A DNA stretch of 64,000 nt, taken from NCBI GenBank assembly GCA_947594425.1, contig CANQED010000007.1, positions 47,922 to 111,921 on the forward strand. The letters run 5' to 3'. The notes under the pieces were generated by a model. It did not search any database. It was not told the origin of the DNA and saw only the letters and a list, made by a program, of their open reading frames with translations. Positions 17,043 to 25,902 of the stretch are shown here, in pieces (positions within the stretch are counted from its first letter, which is position 1; each line of letters opens with the position of its first letter). The DNA is from an uncultured Ruminiclostridium sp. Lineage in GTDB: Bacteria; Bacillota; Clostridia; Oscillospirales; Ruminococcaceae. The translations under genes and the position numbers were made by a program.

Positions 17043-18557
17043 ATGAAGAAAAGAATTCTTGCTGCTCTGTTGGCTTCCGCTACGCTTATCAGCATGGCGG
17101 GTTGTTCGTCAACACAGTCGACATCTTCGACTACATCGTCAGCCGGCGATGGTCAGAGCAGCGCAACAGAAGCTCCTGCTAATAGCGGTGACGCTACCGA
17201 AGCTCCTGCAGAGAGCGGCGACGCTACCGAAGCTCCCACCGAGAGCGAAGCACCTGGCGAAGACAAGGCAGCAGTTGACTGCGTAGACGACATCACTTTA
17301 GCAGATGGCGAAGGTAAAGTTCTCAACATAGCTGTATGGAACGACGACTGGAAGAAGCAGTTCGAGCAGTACATCGCTCCTCATATGCCTAAGGACGTTA
17401 CCGTTAACTTCCGCATCACCGAGAACAAGGAGAACGCTTATCAGAACAAGCTGGATAACGACCTTCCCGAGAACGAGAGCAAATCCGCTGACGAGAAGAT
17501 CGATATGTTCCTGTTCGAGGCTGACTACGCTACCAAGTATGTAGCATCTGATGTTACTCTTGACGTTAAGGAACTCGGTCTTACCGATGACGACGTTAAG
17601 GATATGTATCAGTACACCAAGGATGTCTGCACTGTAGACGGCGTTCTTAAGGGCGTTTCGTGGCAGGCAACTCCCGGTCTGTTCGCATACCGCCGTGAGG
17701 CTGCTAAGGAGATCCTCGGCACCGACGATCCCGATGCGGTTCAGGCAGAGCTTTCCGATTGGACCAAGTTCGAGGCTGTAGCAGCTAAGGCTAAGGAGAA
17801 GGGCTACAAGATGCTGTCCGGTTACGATGACAGCTACCGTGTATTCTCCAACAACGTATCTAAGCCTTGGGTTGACGAGAACAAGAACGTTCAGATCGAC
17901 GACCAGCTGATGGCTTGGGTAGACCAGACCAAGAAGTACACTGACGAAGGCTACAACAACAAGACCTCTCTTTGGGATGATGCTTGGACTAAGGACCAGA
18001 CTCCCGGACAGAAGGTATTCGGCTTCTTCTACTCCACTTGGGGCATCAACTTCACGCTGGCAGGCAACTCGCTGAAGACTCCTGAGAAGGAAGGCGGCAA
18101 GCTCGAAGTTGGTAACGGTGAGTATGGACAGTGGGCTGCATGCTACGGTCCTGCAAGCTACTTCTGGGGCGGCACTTGGATGGCAGCTGCTAAGGGTACT
18201 GACAATCCCAAGCTGGTTGGCTCTATAATGAAGGCATTCTGCTGCGATCCCGATTTTGCTAAGGCATTCGCTAAGGAAACTCAGGACTACGCTAACAACG
18301 TTCCTATGATGAAGGAACTGGCTGATGATCCCGATTACGGTTCAACCTTCCTCGGTGGCCAGAACCACTATGCTCTGTTCTTCAATGTTGCTGACAAGAT
18401 CTCTATGGACAAGTGCACCATCTACGATCAGGCTTGCAACGAGCAGTTCCAGGGCGCATTCAAGGATTACTTCGATGGTAAGGTAGACAAGGATACCGCT
18501 CTTGCTAACTTCTACACCAAGGTTAAGGAGAAGCATCCTGATCTCGTTACCCCGTAA
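17043..18557 (+). CDS. Carbohydrate ABC transporter substrate-binding lipoprotein
   Basis: The extracellular binding protein of a CUT1-type sugar importer, 504 residues. The start at 17043 (MKKRILAALLAS) is preceded by GGAGGA and gives a lipoprotein signal ending SMAGC, Cys21. A low-complexity linker with three imperfect copies of EAPxxSGDAT follows (about 35-75), then a family 1 solute-binding fold with VLNIAVWNDDWKKQFEQYI near the start. Aromatic residues such as WGINF and YFWGGTWM would suit sugar stacking. Codon use is strikingly biased toward GCT/AAG/GAC compared with neighbours, as expected for a very highly expressed gene. The sugar is not known; the mannanase gene 6 kb away suggests a mannan or other plant oligosaccharide. 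Confidence 0.9.
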   Translation: MKKRILAALLASATLISMAGCSSTQSTSSTTSSAGDGQSSATEAPANSGDATEAPAESGDATEAPTESEAPGEDKAAVDCVDDITLADGEGKVLNIAVWNDDWKKQFEQYIAPHMPKDVTVNFRITENKENAYQNKLDNDLPENESKSADEKIDMFLFEADYATKYVASDVTLDVKELGLTDDDVKDMYQYTKDVCTVDGVLKGVSWQATPGLFAYRREAAKEILGTDDPDAVQAELSDWTKFEAVAAKAKEKGYKMLSGYDDSYRVFSNNVSKPWVDENKNVQIDDQLMAWVDQTKKYTDEGYNNKTSLWDDAWTKDQTPGQKVFGFFYSTWGINFTLAGNSLKTPEKEGGKLEVGNGEYGQWAACYGPASYFWGGTWMAAAKGTDNPKLVGSIMKAFCCDPDFAKAFAKETQDYANNVPMMKELADDPDYGSTFLGGQNHYALFFNVADKISMDKCTIYDQACNEQFQGAFKDYFDGKVDKDTALANFYTKVKEKHPDLVTP

Positions 18558-18590
18558 CTTAAGTGATCAATACCTTTAAGGTATAAGCTG

Positions 18591-18694
18591 ACATGCTTTG
18601 ACTGCGGGTTCATACGAATTCGCAGTCAAGTATGTTAATGAAGCGGACTGCCGATGTGCTTCCGCTTTGTTAACATGCTTGACTGTACAAGCGT
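18591..18694 (+). other. Intercistronic RNA hairpins between binding protein and permease
   Basis: Positions 18623-18647 pair with 18661-18685 in an unbroken 25-pair stem (three G-U pairs) around a 13-base loop. The 5' arm can instead pair upstream with 18591-18606, and GCTTG at 18677 can pair with CAAGC at 18688, so alternative folds compete. No T run follows, so it is not a plain terminator. Such structures between a binding-protein gene and its permeases usually protect the upstream message from 3' decay and limit read-through. Confidence 0.75.
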
Positions 18695-18718
18695 GAAACC
18701 AAAAAGTGAGGTGTTCTT

Positions 18719-19729
18719 ATGGCTCAGCCAGCTGCTGTCGGAATGCAGGCTCCGGCAAAGAAAAAGGGCGGAATAGGAAAGTACAAAAAATGGGGCTACA
18801 TATTTATGATCCCGTTTGTTGTAGTCTTTCTTATCTTCCAGGCATGGCCCTTGATCCAGACTTTCTACTACAGCTTCTTTGAATACTACAAAACAGGACT
18901 TACGTGGGTCGGACCTAATTTTTGCGGCATAGATAATTTTGCCGCTATCTTCGACTTCTCAAGAGTTAATCTGTTTGCCCTTACATATAACACCTTAGTA
19001 ATGTGGGCGATAGGTTTCATACCGCAGATCATCATTTCTCTTCTCTTTGCATACTGGTTTACTAATGTTCGTCTGAGATTAAAATGCATGGGTATTTTCA
19101 AGACCATTATCTACATGCCTAACCTGATAATGGCGTCGGCGTTTTCAATGTTGATATTCTCGCTGTTCTCGGACATAGGTCCTATCAACGAGATAATCAA
19201 GACCTTCAACAACGGAGAACCGTTCAGATTTTTGTCCAACACATGGAGCACAATGGGTCTGGTCGGACTGATGAACTTTATGATGTGGTTCGGTAATACC
19301 ACCATACTGCTTATGGCGGCTATGATGGGTATAAACGAGTCGGTCATAGAGGCAGCCGAGATAGACGGTGCGGGCAGCGGACAGATCTTCTGGAAGATAA
19401 CTCTTCCGCTTATCAGACCTATACTTGTATATGTGCTTATCACATCGCTTATCGGCGGACTTCAGATGTTCGACGTACCGCAGATACTTACCGGCGGTAT
19501 GGGAAGCCCGAACAATACTACCTTGACGCTTATAATGTACCTGAATAATAACATCGGTACGTCGCGTAACTACGGTATTGCGGGTGCAATTTCGATAGTC
19601 GTATTCATCATCTGCGCTGCACTGAGCCTTGTAGTATACTACGGCTTTGCACAGGATAAGACTACAAGAGAAGCAAATAAAAGAGCTAAGGCCGCGCTTA
19701 AGGCGGAGAGAGCAAGGAGGGGTCAATAA
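18719..19729 (+). CDS. Carbohydrate ABC transporter permease (MalF-like)
   Basis: An inner-membrane permease of 336 residues with about six helices, the first near 30-50 (IFMIPFVVVFLIFQAWPLIQ). The cytoplasmic EAA loop that docks on the ATPase is EAAEIDGAGSGQIFWKITLP (about 217-236). It belongs to the CUT1 MalF/UgpA group. GTGAGGTG serves as ribosome site. Its stop overlaps the next start as TAATG. No ATPase gene follows; such transporters commonly borrow a shared MsmK-type ATPase encoded elsewhere. Confidence 0.93.
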   Translation: MAQPAAVGMQAPAKKKGGIGKYKKWGYIFMIPFVVVFLIFQAWPLIQTFYYSFFEYYKTGLTWVGPNFCGIDNFAAIFDFSRVNLFALTYNTLVMWAIGFIPQIIISLLFAYWFTNVRLRLKCMGIFKTIIYMPNLIMASAFSMLIFSLFSDIGPINEIIKTFNNGEPFRFLSNTWSTMGLVGLMNFMMWFGNTTILLMAAMMGINESVIEAAEIDGAGSGQIFWKITLPLIRPILVYVLITSLIGGLQMFDVPQILTGGMGSPNNTTLTLIMYLNNNIGTSRNYGIAGAISIVVFIICAALSLVVYYGFAQDKTTREANKRAKAALKAERARRGQ

Positions 19730-20640
19730 TGAGCAAAGATTATAAAACGATAGAACACAGCTCAGCCCTTCAGAGGTCGGGCGGCGATCCCGATATGAAA
19801 GCAGGTCCCGGTCTGCTTATCCACAGAATTGTCTGCTATGTAGTATTGACATTCTTCTCGCTGTTGTGTCTGTTCTTCTTCTACATACTTATCATCAATG
19901 CGACACGTGCGCACTATGATATTATGAGAGGCTTCTCGTTCTTCCCGGGCGGCTCGTTCGGCACTAACTTCATGAGCGCGGTATCCAACGATACCATCCC
20001 GATACTTAACGGTATGCTCAACAGCTTGATAGTCGCAGGCTTAAGCGGTTTGCTTTCGGTATATTTCTCGGCTATGACGGCATATGCGATACACGTATAT
20101 GACTTTAAGGGCAAGAATTTCATCTTCAATTTCATACTTATCATAATGACGATACCTACCCAGATAAGCGCGCTCGGTCTTTTCACCATGTGCAGCGACT
20201 GGGGTTTGAGAGATACATACATCCCGCTTATCATTCCCGCAATTGCGGCTCCGACAGTATTCTTCTTTATGATACAGTATATGAAGAGCTCACTTCCGCT
20301 TGATATTATCGAGGCGGCTCGTATAGACGGCTCGGGCGAGTTCAGGACCTTTAACACGATAGTACTTCCTATCCTTAAGCCTGCGCTTGCAGTTCAGATG
20401 ATATTCAGCTTTGTAAGCGCTTGGAACAACTTCTTCGTTCCCTCGCTTATAATCGATACCTCGACCAAAAAGACGCTGCCGCTTATGATAGCTCAGCTGC
20501 GTAGCGCAGACTTCCTTAAGTTTGACTATGGTCAGGTTTATATGTTCATCTTCCTCGCAATCATCCCCGTTATGATAGTTTACTTCTGCTTATCTAAGTT
20601 CATAATCGCGGGCGTTGCGGTAGGCGGCGTTAAGGAATAA
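19729..20640 (+). CDS. Carbohydrate ABC transporter permease (MalG-like)
   Basis: The partner permease, 303 residues, with about six membrane helices and the EAA loop EAARIDGSGEFRTFNTIVLP (about 196-215), characteristic of MalG/UgpE proteins. It closes with ...VGGVKE, a typical MalG-type end. It is translationally coupled to the preceding permease by the TAATG overlap. A strong terminator lies 38 bases after its stop, closing a three-gene operon without an ATPase. Confidence 0.93.
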   Translation: MSKDYKTIEHSSALQRSGGDPDMKAGPGLLIHRIVCYVVLTFFSLLCLFFFYILIINATRAHYDIMRGFSFFPGGSFGTNFMSAVSNDTIPILNGMLNSLIVAGLSGLLSVYFSAMTAYAIHVYDFKGKNFIFNFILIIMTIPTQISALGLFTMCSDWGLRDTYIPLIIPAIAAPTVFFFMIQYMKSSLPLDIIEAARIDGSGEFRTFNTIVLPILKPALAVQMIFSFVSAWNNFFVPSLIIDTSTKKTLPLMIAQLRSADFLKFDYGQVYMFIFLAIIPVMIVYFCLSKFIIAGVAVGGVKE

Positions 20641-20677
20641 TCGCTAACAAGTCTTTTCATAATATACTCCTTAAGTA

Positions 20678-20715
20678 GGAAAACCCCTCGGCGAGAGCTG
20701 AGGGGTTTTCCTCAT
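20678..20715 (+). terminator. Rho-independent terminator of the sugar transporter operon
   Basis: GGAAAACCCCTC pairs with GAGGGGTTTTCC (12 pairs, ten-base loop). Its 3' arm is the first copy of the 36-base tandem repeat that follows. Confidence 0.8.
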
Positions 20716-20862
20716 ATTATAGAAATGCAAGAGCTGAGGGGTTTTCCTCATATTATAGAAATGCGAGAGCTGAGGGGGTTTCCTCATATTTTAGAAATGC
20801 GAGAGCTGAGCGGTTTTCCTCGTATTTTATGAGCTTGAGAGGCGAGGGGTTTTCACTCATTG
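20695..20862. repeat. 36-bp tandem repeat, four copies plus a degenerate fifth
   Basis: Units begin at 20695, 20731, 20767 and 20803, each starting GAGCTGAGGGG and containing TTTTCCTCATATT. Copies 1 and 2 differ at one base, copy 3 at a few, copy 4 decays after about 22 bases, and a fifth partial copy follows near 20839. Unit 1 overlaps the terminator 3' arm, so the repeat probably arose by amplifying that arm. There are no unique spacers, so it is not CRISPR. Confidence 0.85.
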
Positions 20863-20956
20863 TTTTATCTAATTGCTAAATAGTCTTTCAGATTATGATT
20901 ATATTGATTGCGGGAATTATCTATTGTTTATTGCTATCTAACTTTTGATTATTCTT

Positions 20957-20999
20957 GCAAAAAATCACCCTCGGTTCAGATCATCTCCAAACCGAGGGT
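20957..20999 (-). terminator. Rho-independent terminator of the amino-acid transporter operon
   Basis: ACCCTCGGTT (20967-20976) pairs with AACCGAGGGT (20990-20999). Read on the minus strand it is followed by GATTTTTTGC, so it ends transcripts coming from the genes at 21089-24141. From 20863 to 20956 I see nothing recognisable. Confidence 0.8.
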
Positions 21000-21046
21000 A
21001 ATTGCTATCTTGTATTATTCCATACTAAAAGTTTTTGAAGGGTCAT

Positions 21047-21074
21047 AGGGGGACTTTTTTCAAAAAGTCCCCCT
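21047..21074. repeat. Inverted repeat next to the amino-acid binding protein gene
   Basis: AGGGGGACTTTTT pairs with AAAAAGTCCCCCT, 13 perfect pairs with a two-base centre. It lies 15 bases after the stop of the minus-strand gene at 21089. No T run follows on the minus strand, so it may be a message 3' end stabiliser or a dispersed repeat. Confidence 0.6.
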
Positions 21075-21088
21075 AACAACTCAATCTC

Positions 21089-21967
21089 TTAATTGCTTGC
21101 GACTTCGCCGCCCTCGACTACCAGCTGCTCTTCATAATCCGAGCCGTAGGTGTCTTTAAGCGTTGCCTCGTAGTCTGCGTGGAAGAATTTCTCCTCGCCG
21201 AGGGTCTTTATCTCGTCGTTTATCCAGTTCAGCAGGGTATCGTTGCCCTTAGTGACTGCGGGAGCTATCGTGTCGTTGCTTCCGAGGGTGGGGATGCCCA
21301 CAGTATATCCCTCGTTTTGCATCGAGAATGCTATGACCTCGGTGTTGTCGTTAGCCCACGCTACGCCGTTGCGGTTTTCCAGCGCGGTCTTTGCGGCTGC
21401 GTAGGTATCGTATTTTTGCAGCTTGATGTTCGGATAGTTCTCGGTGAGGTATGTTTCTGCGGTAGTACCCGAGATAACGATTATCTGGTCGTTATCGCCG
21501 AGCGAGTCAAGGCTTTCTACCACCTTGTCGGCAGGGGATACCACGCCTAGCGCCACGTTCATATACGGCAGAGCAAAGTCTACCTCTTCTTTTCTTTCGT
21601 CCGTGACGGTAAAGTTAGCGAGTATCACGTCGACCTTGCCGGTCTGGAGGTACTCTATGCGGCTTGCCGCCTCGGTGGATACATATTCGACATTAACGCC
21701 GAGATCCTTAGCAAGTCTGTCGGCAAAGTACACGTCGTACCCCTGATATTCTCCGTTTTCGTCAACGTATCCGAACGGGTTCTTGTCGGAAAATACGCCT
21801 ATCTTGATAGTTCCGCTTGATTTTATTTCATCTAAGGTGCGGAATATCCCGTTTTCGCCGCCTGTCGTTCCCGACTGAGAGCCGCTGTCGCTGCATCCCG
21901 CGAGCGTCCCGGCGGCCAAAGCCGCGATAACAGGCAGTGCTATCAGCTTCTTTAATAAGCCTTTCAT
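21089..21967 (-). CDS. Amino-acid ABC transporter substrate-binding lipoprotein
   Basis: A family 3 solute-binding protein, 292 residues, that catches a polar amino acid outside the cell. The signal peptide ends with the lipobox LAGC (Cys25). The mature part starts with GTIKIGVFSDKNPFGYVDENG, the typical opening of this family, and contains QGYDVYFADRLAKDLGV, the hinge-domain segment NFTVTDERKEEVDFALPY, and GTTAETYLTENYPN. Family 3 binding proteins serve glutamine, glutamate, cystine, arginine and others; the exact ligand is not clear. It is the last gene of a four-gene operon after two permeases and an ATPase. Confidence 0.93.
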   Translation of the reverse strand: MKGLLKKLIALPVIAALAAGTLAGCSDSGSQSGTTGGENGIFRTLDEIKSSGTIKIGVFSDKNPFGYVDENGEYQGYDVYFADRLAKDLGVNVEYVSTEAASRIEYLQTGKVDVILANFTVTDERKEEVDFALPYMNVALGVVSPADKVVESLDSLGDNDQIIVISGTTAETYLTENYPNIKLQKYDTYAAAKTALENRNGVAWANDNTEVIAFSMQNEGYTVGIPTLGSNDTIAPAVTKGNDTLLNWINDEIKTLGEEKFFHADYEATLKDTYGSDYEEQLVVEGGEVASN

Positions 21968-22037
21968 TGTTGTTCTCCTTTCGAGCTTATATCTTTATTT
22001 CATACACCGGCAAAAATATGCACAGTGTTTGAATACA

Positions 22038-22811
22038 TTAAATGTCGTGGTGCTTTACCGCGTCATACTCGAATGTGCGCAAAAACCGCTTTGCTCTCTC
22101 CGTCTGAGGGTCGGAGAAAAATTTCTCGGGTACTGCCTCCTCGACTATCTCTCCGCCGTCTAAAAACAGCACGCGGTCTGACACAGCCTTAGCGAATGAC
22201 ATCTCGTGGGTGACGATTATCATTGTGCCGCCCGCCTTGGCAAGCTCTAATATAGTGTCTAATACCTCTCTTACCATTTCGGGGTCAAGCGCTGCGGTCA
22301 CCTCGTCAAAAAGCATCATCTCGGGGTTCATACAAAGCGCTCTCACGATAGCTACACGCTGCTTTTGCCCGCCGGAAAGCTGACGGGGATAGCTGTCTTT
22401 CTTTTCGAGCAGTCCCACGCGCTCGAGCAATTGCTTTGCCTGCGCTTCCACCTCGTCCTTAGGCCTTTTCTGCACCTTCATAGGCGCTAGCATTATATTC
22501 TGCAACACCGTCTTGTGAGGGAAGAGCTCGTAATTTTGAAACACCATACCGAGCTTTTGACGTATCTGCGCTATGTCCTTAGAGTTGCCGTCTATTTCTT
22601 GTCCGCGCAGGGTTATCTTGCCTCCCTGAATGGGCTCGAGCCCGTTTATACAGCGCAGCAGCGTGCTCTTGCCGCAGCCCGACGGACCTATCACGACGAT
22701 GACCTCGCCCTTATGCACTGTAAGACTTATATCCTTTAATACGACAGTATTGTCATACGCTTTTCTCAGATGCTCTATTCTGAGCAGCTCTTCTTTAAGT
22801 AATTCCGCCAT
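22038..22811 (-). CDS. Amino-acid ABC transporter ATPase (GlnQ type)
   Basis: The cytosolic ATPase that powers the amino-acid importer, 257 residues. Walker A is [12 protein letters not shown] (about 43-54), the Q-loop lies in [14 protein letters not shown], the signature is [15 protein letters not shown], and Walker B is [14 protein letters not shown], with Val instead of the usual Pro after the catalytic Glu. The H-loop is [11 protein letters not shown]. All are as expected for the PAAT family. It begins three bases after the upstream permease stop. Confidence 0.95.
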   Translation of the reverse strand: MAELLKEELLRIEHLRKAYDNTVVLKDISLTVHKGEVIVVIGPSGCGKSTLLRCINGLEPIQGGKITLRGQEIDGNSKDIAQIRQKLGMVFQNYELFPHKTVLQNIMLAPMKVQKRPKDEVEAQAKQLLERVGLLEKKDSYPRQLSGGQKQRVAIVRALCMNPEMMLFDEVTAALDPEMVREVLDTILELAKAGGTMIIVTHEMSFAKAVSDRVLFLDGGEIVEEAVPEKFFSDPQTERAKRFLRTFEYDAVKHHDI

Positions 22812-22814
22812 ATG

Positions 22815-23492
22815 TCAATTGCTCCATTTCTTTTCAAGATGACCCGCAAGCAGGCTTATCGGCCAGCATGCGATAAAGTACAGCAGAAATACCACTGCGT
22901 ATATCCCGAACGCTCCGTTCGGCGAGGTCATTCTGTTTGCCTCGATTATTTGCTGCGAGACTTTAAGCACCTCTACCACGCCTATCATCATAACAAGGCT
23001 CGTAGTCTTTATCATTCTTGTAACAAGATTTATAGACAGAGGTATCAGTCTGCGCAAGGTCTGAGGAACTATGATATGGTAGTAGGTCTGAGCCTTTGAC
23101 ATACCGAGCGCGTAGCTGCTCTCATATTGGTGCTTAGGTATGGCGGTCACCGCCCCGCGCACAAGGTCGCCCATTTCGGCCGTACCCCAGAATGTGAACA
23201 CGATAACGCAGGCCGCCTCGGCGGAAAGGTTCCACCCGAACAACCTCGTCGTGCCGAAGAACACCACAAACAGCAGCACCATCTGCGGCATTATGCGCAC
23301 TATCTCAAGATATATCCTCGAAAGCACCTTGACGACGGGATTTTTAAAGGTCATTATCACGCCGAAAATAATTCCGAGCAATATGCTGAAAATTACCGAT
23401 ATAAGGCTTAATTCCAGCGTTACCCCAAGGCCGCCGAGCAGCCTTAGAAAATTGCTCCCGCGAAAAAGCGCGTCAATCCCCAAAGCTTGCAT
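22815..23492 (-). CDS. Amino-acid ABC transporter permease
   Basis: A 225-residue polar amino-acid permease with an N-terminal periplasmic-facing start and about five helices, the first near 19-43 (GVTLELSLISVIFSILLG). The ATPase-docking loop reads SSYALGMSKAQTYYHIIVPQ (about 129-148), the HisM/GlnP-type form of the EAA motif. Its start lies 20 bases inside the end of the other permease gene, so the two halves of the channel are coupled in translation. Confidence 0.92.
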   Translation of the reverse strand: MQALGIDALFRGSNFLRLLGGLGVTLELSLISVIFSILLGIIFGVIMTFKNPVVKVLSRIYLEIVRIMPQMVLLFVVFFGTTRLFGWNLSAEAACVIVFTFWGTAEMGDLVRGAVTAIPKHQYESSYALGMSKAQTYYHIIVPQTLRRLIPLSINLVTRMIKTTSLVMMIGVVEVLKVSQQIIEANRMTSPNGAFGIYAVVFLLYFIACWPISLLAGHLEKKWSN

Positions 23493-24141
23493 ATCTCAGC
23501 CTCCTTTCGATAATAGAGCCGACTATGGAGACCGGCAGCAATATTATGAGGTAGAACACCACCAGCATTACAAGGCATTCAGCCGTCTTGTAGTACAGCC
23601 CGATAAGGTCCTTTGCGGTAAACATCAGGTCCATTAGGCTTATCGCGCTGAATACGCTCGTCTCTTTGAGCAAAAAGATGATATTTGCCACAAATGCGGG
23701 CATACTCGTAGAAATCGCCTGCGGCAGTATGATGTATCTCAGCGCCTGAAATTTTGTCATACCTAAGCTCAGAGCGCTCTCGGACTGTATTTTATCGACG
23801 GACTCTAAACCGCTGCGAAATGCCTCGGCCATATAGCTGCCGCCGAGCAGTCCGAGCCCGAGCGCGCCGCAGACTTGCGGCGACATCGAAAGCCCTATTT
23901 TCGGCAGGGCGAAATATAAAAAGAACAGCTGTATCAAAAGCGGAGTATTTCTGAACAGTTCGATATATACCTTTATTATTTGTCTTAGGACGGGTATTTT
24001 AAAATACTGGATAAACGCGGCTATAAGCCCGAGCACAACAGATATAATAACGCCTATCCAGCCTATGAAAAGGGTCAGCAGCATAGCGTCCGCAAAGAGC
24101 GGAAGATATTCCTGCATAACTTCCCAGCTTATGTTGACCAC
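23473..24141 (-). CDS. Amino-acid ABC transporter permease
   Basis: A 222-residue permease, the first gene of the amino-acid import operon. Helices are visible near 15-45, 60-80, 95-115 and 190-210. The HisM-type docking loop is ESALSLGMTKFQALRYIILP (about 120-139). IQSESALSLGM and ELFRNTPLLIQLFFLYFALP are highly typical of this family. A consensus promoter lies 65 bases upstream at 24206-24234. Confidence 0.92.
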   Translation of the reverse strand: MVNISWEVMQEYLPLFADAMLLTLFIGWIGVIISVVLGLIAAFIQYFKIPVLRQIIKVYIELFRNTPLLIQLFFLYFALPKIGLSMSPQVCGALGLGLLGGSYMAEAFRSGLESVDKIQSESALSLGMTKFQALRYIILPQAISTSMPAFVANIIFLLKETSVFSAISLMDLMFTAKDLIGLYYKTAECLVMLVVFYLIILLPVSIVGSIIERRLRYASFGD

Positions 24142-24205
24142 TCCCTTAAATGTAAAGCTTTGAGTATCGGGGTTTAAATTTACCGATAAAAACCCATACT
24201 ACTAT

Positions 24206-24234
24206 ATAATATACTTTTTCGGGAAAAATGTCAA
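24206..24234 (-). promoter_or_regulatory. Sigma-A promoter of the amino-acid transporter operon
   Basis: On the minus strand TTGACA (24229-24234), 17-base spacer, TATTAT (24206-24211). The spacer itself is a near-palindrome TTTTTCCCGAAAAA that could hold an operator. The rest of the gap to the mannanase promoter at 24393 shows nothing else I recognise. Confidence 0.8.
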
Positions 24235-24392
24235 GTCACAGCGCGAAATTATTCCGCCTCGGTACAGTTTTATTATACGCCGCCGCTTTGCATTTGTCAA
24301 ATATCATATATGAATACTCAGTTATAAGCTAAAGCTATAAGTTAGTTTTGGTGTAAAATTGCGGTGCGTCCCGCGTTTTACAGCCTCGGAGA

Positions 24393-24421
24393 TTGACAAA
24401 AGGGAAAAATTGTGGTATACT
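24393..24421 (+). promoter_or_regulatory. Sigma-A promoter of the mannanase gene
   Basis: TTGACA at 24393-24398 and TATACT at 24416-24421 with a 17-base spacer; the ATG follows at 24474. Confidence 0.85.
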
Positions 24422-24473
24422 TTATTCAAAAATAATGCGGCTTTATGCCCTTTGACCGAAAGGAGTAAATTAT

Positions 24474-25880
24474 ATGAGAAAGATAACAGCGGGAATACTT
24501 GCGCTGTCGCTTGCGTTGTCGCTCTGTGCCTGCGACCAGACGGGCAACTCTAATGTTCCGTCCGACGGACAGACCTCGTCGGCAGACGGACAGAACCCGT
24601 CGACAGAGCAGCAGGGGACAGGCTCTTATGCGACCAACCCCGTCAAGGTAGACGAAAACGGCGAGGTGGATATGGAGGCGGCTTTGGCATACGAGACCGA
24701 TGTTGACGCTTTGCTGAAAGAGCTTGAGGCGACCACCCCCGACCCCACAAAGCCCGTATCAAAGAACGCTAATGAAGAGACCGTAGCCCTTTTTAATTTC
24801 CTCAGAGAAAATTACGGAAAGAAAATGTTCGCGGGTCAGCAATTATTTAACGAAAATCAGTACGAAGATCTTGTGTATTATATCGAAACGGGCGACCTCC
24901 CCGCGATAAAGGGGTTTGACTTTATCTTCTCGACAGGCAATCAGGAGGCTAACGATTATCAGATAGACGAGGCTATAAAATGGCATACCGAGCAAAACGG
25001 TATAGTTACTTTCTGCTGGCACTGGAAAGTACCGGTAAATATCAATAATGATAAAGTCCCCGGGATAGCGTTTTATTCCGACGAGATACAGGACTTTAGC
25101 ATAAAGAACGCCGTCACCCCCGGTACTAAAGAATATGAAACGGTGATAAAGGATATAGACACCGTCGCGCTTAAGCTGCAAAGATTAGAGGCGGCAGGCG
25201 TTCCCGTGCTGTGGCGTCCTCTCCACGAGGCAAGCGGCGGCTGGTTCTGGTGGGGCGTAAAGGATAAAGAGTCGGTCAAGGATCAGTGCTTCCAAAAGCT
25301 GTGGTATATGGTATACGACCGTTTGGAGAATTATCACAAGCTCACCAACCTTATATGGATATGGAACGGGCAGAACAAAATTACGGCCGTAAATGAGAAC
25401 ACCTTTGATATCGCGGGTATCGACGTTTATCCCAACTCCGAAACTCACGAGCCGCAGGCAGCCTCTTATAAGGCGCTTGATGACATCGTCGAGAGCGACA
25501 AGATGCTTGCGCTGACCGAGTGCGGCTATATCCCCGACCCCGATCTGGTATTTGCCGACGGAAACGAGGCAAAATGGCTGTACTATCTGCCGTGGTGCGG
25601 CGAGTTTATCTGCAACGCAGGTCCTACGGGCAATATCATCACTCAGCTAGGCGGCACGCCATCTGTCAATACCTCGCGTATTTCATCCGAGCTGCTTAAG
25701 AAAGTATACGCCTCCGACAACGTGATAACCCTCAGCGAGCTGCCCGATTTTGACGGTACGCAGAAGTTTATCCCCGCCTATATCAAGACTTGGCGGTATA
25801 ATAATCCCGATTATGAAACCGCAGAGTCTAAGCTGACAGCTTATTCCTCCGAGCCCGCTCCCTCAGAAGCGATACAGTAA
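24474..25880 (+). CDS. GH26 beta-mannanase-like lipoprotein
   Basis: A surface lipoprotein of 468 residues, probably an endo-beta-1,4-mannanase. The signal peptide ends LCAC with the lipidated cysteine at 20, followed by a Ser/Gln-rich linker to about 75. The GH26 barrel has MFAGQQLFNENQ (about 122), FCWHWKVP, the acid/base motif WRPLHEASGGWFWWG with Glu252, the segment LIWIWNGQ, and the nucleophile motif ALTECGYIPDP with Glu349. Both catalytic glutamates are thus present. CGAAAGGAG is the ribosome site. It is followed 22 bases later by an aldose-epimerase-like gene and lies near a sugar importer, which suggests mannan or glucomannan use. Confidence 0.9.
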   Translation: MRKITAGILALSLALSLCACDQTGNSNVPSDGQTSSADGQNPSTEQQGTGSYATNPVKVDENGEVDMEAALAYETDVDALLKELEATTPDPTKPVSKNANEETVALFNFLRENYGKKMFAGQQLFNENQYEDLVYYIETGDLPAIKGFDFIFSTGNQEANDYQIDEAIKWHTEQNGIVTFCWHWKVPVNINNDKVPGIAFYSDEIQDFSIKNAVTPGTKEYETVIKDIDTVALKLQRLEAAGVPVLWRPLHEASGGWFWWGVKDKESVKDQCFQKLWYMVYDRLENYHKLTNLIWIWNGQNKITAVNENTFDIAGIDVYPNSETHEPQAASYKALDDIVESDKMLALTECGYIPDPDLVFADGNEAKWLYYLPWCGEFICNAGPTGNIITQLGGTPSVNTSRISSELLKKVYASDNVITLSELPDFDGTQKFIPAYIKTWRYNNPDYETAESKLTAYSSEPAPSEAIQ

Positions 25881-25902
25881 GCTGTACACCTAAGGAGAAA
25901 AT

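Noticed and set aside
20695..20862. CRISPR array
   Set aside because: The 36-base units follow each other without unique spacers and there are no cas genes.
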